Shown in pieces: positions 5,320 through 6,458 of a stretch of 6,458 nt of DNA (positions are counted from its first letter, which is position 1; each line of letters opens with the position of its first letter). The stretch is from CAYRFU01 sp964423525 (GTDB lineage Bacteria > Vulcanimicrobiota > Xenobia > Xenobiales > JADMJV01). Under the pieces are notes generated by a model that did not search any database, was not told where the DNA came from, and was given only the letters and a program-made list of their open reading frames with translations. Made by a program: the position numbers and the translations under genes. The stretch is taken from the NCBI GenBank assembly GCA_964423525.1, contig CAYRFU010000374.1:1-6458 (forward strand), read 5' to 3'.

Positions 5320-6312
5320 CTAGCTTCGGGAGGAAGATTCGACGGGTTTAGGGGTCTCTTTGGCCTTGACCTCGACGGTCGGCCGCTCTGCTTCAGGCGG
5401 GGCTTTCACAGCTACAGTCGGCATTTCTGCCGGCTTAGTGGTTCGAACCGGCACGGTGGGCTTGTGAGCGTTGGGGCTGGCTTTGGGCTTGGGAGCTGCC
5501 GGCTTCTCAGCCGGACTCGTCCTGGGCGAGGCCGCTTCTTTCGGAGTGGCCTGAGGACGGGAGGCCCCCAGGTTGCCACTGATGCGGCCCAATAATGTCA
5601 CCTGGTCCTCGGCGCTCACTCTGAGAGTGTCAAAAACCCCACCTGGAGCGCATAGCTCGACGGACCGTTGAACGCTTGCCAGGAAAGCCGCCATCGAGAC
5701 CGCGATCAAGAGATAGCACACCAGCGTCAAGGGACCGAGATTGGAAGGTTCGAAGTAGAGGACTTTGAAATCTGAGAGGATAGGAGTGGTCGTCAAATCG
5801 ACATCCACCTGGGGAACAAAGGGGTAGCCGTAGAAGACCAGGGCCACGACGAGGGGGAGAAACTTCACCTGAACCCGGGTCTTGACCCAGGCAATCTTCT
5901 CGGGATTGATCAAGTAAGCGTAATCTTTGCCATTCAGATGAATCCAGTGAGGGTGCTTTTTGGCCAGCCCCTCTATCCAGCCTTCGAACAGCTTGCGGCT
6001 TCGGCCCACTCGGTCTTCGTAAGCCTCTTCCAGGTCGCCAGTGCTAGCCAGGCGAAAATCGGAGCCGATGGTGAAAGCGAGATAGAGAGGAAAGGCAGCT
6101 AACAAGCATTCCAGGTTTTGGTAAGAGCCCTTGGCTTGGGCCATCGCCCAAACGAAAGCGCCGGCCAACAGAATCAGGCCGACTTTGACAATCTTCTCGG
6201 GCAAGGTGGTTCCCTGGGCTTTGATCCAAGAAATCTCCTGAATTCGGAACAGGGTGTTTCCGAAGTTCAGGGCCTCCGGTCCGGGTTTCAGGTTCATTCC
6301 GAGCAAGGCCAC
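5320..6312 (-). CDS. Uncharacterised four-helix membrane protein with Pro/Lys/Ala-rich tail
   Basis: I do not recognise a family. The protein has 330 residues: a 40-residue polar start containing 'FGNTLFRIQEISWIKA' (17-32), two membrane helices (about 41-60 and 66-83), a charged stretch (84-148, 'GDLEEAYEDRVGRSRKLFEGW' region), two more helices (about 150-166 and 194-213), then a soluble region and a low-complexity tail (250-330). Both ends are probably cytoplasmic. The start resembles in outline the DUF6232-type 'gGTtY.i.nI.si' opening before paired helices, but only weakly. The tail has three 13-residue repeats with P-T-V-x-V-K/R. The start at 6312 is GTG, with AGGGG two bases before it; an ATG at 6297 would remove five residues and has no better site. 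It precedes prs by 21 bases and is probably cotranscribed. Confidence 0.83.
   Translation of the reverse strand: MALLGMNLKPGPEALNFGNTLFRIQEISWIKAQGTTLPEKIVKVGLILLAGAFVWAMAQAKGSYQNLECLLAAFPLYLAFTIGSDFRLASTGDLEEAYEDRVGRSRKLFEGWIEGLAKKHPHWIHLNGKDYAYLINPEKIAWVKTRVQVKFLPLVVALVFYGYPFVPQVDVDLTTTPILSDFKVLYFEPSNLGPLTLVCYLLIAVSMAAFLASVQRSVELCAPGGVFDTLRVSAEDQVTLLGRISGNLGASRPQATPKEAASPRTSPAEKPAAPKPKASPNAHKPTVPVRTTKPAEMPTVAVKAPPEAERPTVEVKAKETPKPVESSSRS
5347..5463 (-). repeat. Three 13-residue PTVxV(K/R) repeats in the membrane protein tail
   Basis: Residues 284-296, 297-309 and 310-322 of the membrane protein are KPTVPVRTTKPAE, MPTVAVKAPPEAE and RPTVEVKAKETPK. The period is exactly 13 residues (39 bases), and the core P-T-V-x-V-[K/R] is kept in all three, while the DNA differs between copies. 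This suggests selection on the protein rather than recent slippage. The segment is otherwise Pro-, Lys-, Ala- and Glu-rich and probably extended. Confidence 0.7.
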
Positions 6313-6458
6313 ATCCCCTAAAAAATTCCTTCAGGCTTCCCTTCCTCCGCCCTCGTTCCTGCAGTGAGAGCGTGGAGGCGTCGCCCGATCGGTTTGTTAC
6401 CCGTTTGCTCCAAGTTGGAAACTCACGGGACCCGCACCCGCAGGAGATGAGAGGCAGC

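Noticed and set aside
6294..6314. Six-codon reading frame (ATG to TGA) at the start of the membrane protein gene, like a leader peptide
   Set aside because: It overlaps the likely GTG start, has no regulatory codon run and no hairpin, and frames this short are expected by chance.
6385..6419. Short palindromes CCGATCGG (6385-6392) and TCCAAGTTGGA (6409-6419) upstream of the membrane protein gene
   Set aside because: They are too short and have no associated promoter boxes; a weak TTTCCA/TAACAA pair nearby is not convincing.
6447..6458. ATG after CAGGAG at the right edge on the plus strand
   Set aside because: Only four codons are visible and the AGGAG touches the ATG with no spacing, so a gene start cannot be supported.

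Overview
The window reads as a gene-dense bacterial chromosome segment with GC content in the high fifties by eye. Nothing in it looks like a phage, plasmid, transposon, CRISPR array or RNA gene. Prepilin-like proteins suggest a diderm or at least a type II secretion/type IV pilus-bearing lineage. dusA, a YdcZ-type transporter and a UspA protein are widespread and do not fix the phylum. Several proteins are unusual versions of their families (PRPP synthetase, a FliG-C-like protein, a stand-alone I9-like domain), which suggests a poorly sampled lineage. I cannot name it from sequence alone.

Layout. (1) Bases 51-3422, minus strand: a six-gene run read from high to low coordinates. It holds a small I9/subtilase-propeptide-like protein, a five-helix DMT (YdcZ/DUF606) transporter, a class I SAM methyltransferase, tRNA-dihydrouridine synthase DusA, a UspA-type stress protein, and a small protein with a disordered N-terminus and a FliG-C-like helical domain. 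Gaps are 4, -4, 72, 13 and 47 bases. The 72-base gap before dusA carries a plausible sigma70-type promoter, so the run may be two transcription units. (2) Bases 3423-3480: a 58-base divergent intergenic region. (3) Bases 3481-4364, plus strand: two overlapping prepilin-type genes resembling the minor pseudopilins GspI and GspJ, with no other secretion genes beside them. (4) Bases 4354-6312, minus strand: an uncharacterised four-helix membrane protein with a Pro/Lys/Ala-rich tail, then a divergent PRPP synthetase 21 bases downstream. The PRPP synthetase overlaps the second pseudopilin tail to tail by 11 bases. (5) Bases 6313-6458: 146 non-coding bases at the right edge, with only short palindromes and no convincing promoter.

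How the genes fit together. DusA (tRNA D-loop modification), Usp (ATP-binding stress protein) and PRPP synthetase (nucleotide, His and Trp precursor supply) are housekeeping functions. They are mixed with small proteins that probably act in protein-protein contacts: the I9-like domain, the FliG-C-like domain and the pseudopilin pair. No single pathway unites the minus-strand run. The points most worth following are the PRPP synthetase with mixed class I/class II features, the orphan FliG-C-like protein without motor charges, the free-standing I9-like domain, and the isolated GspI/GspJ-like pair.
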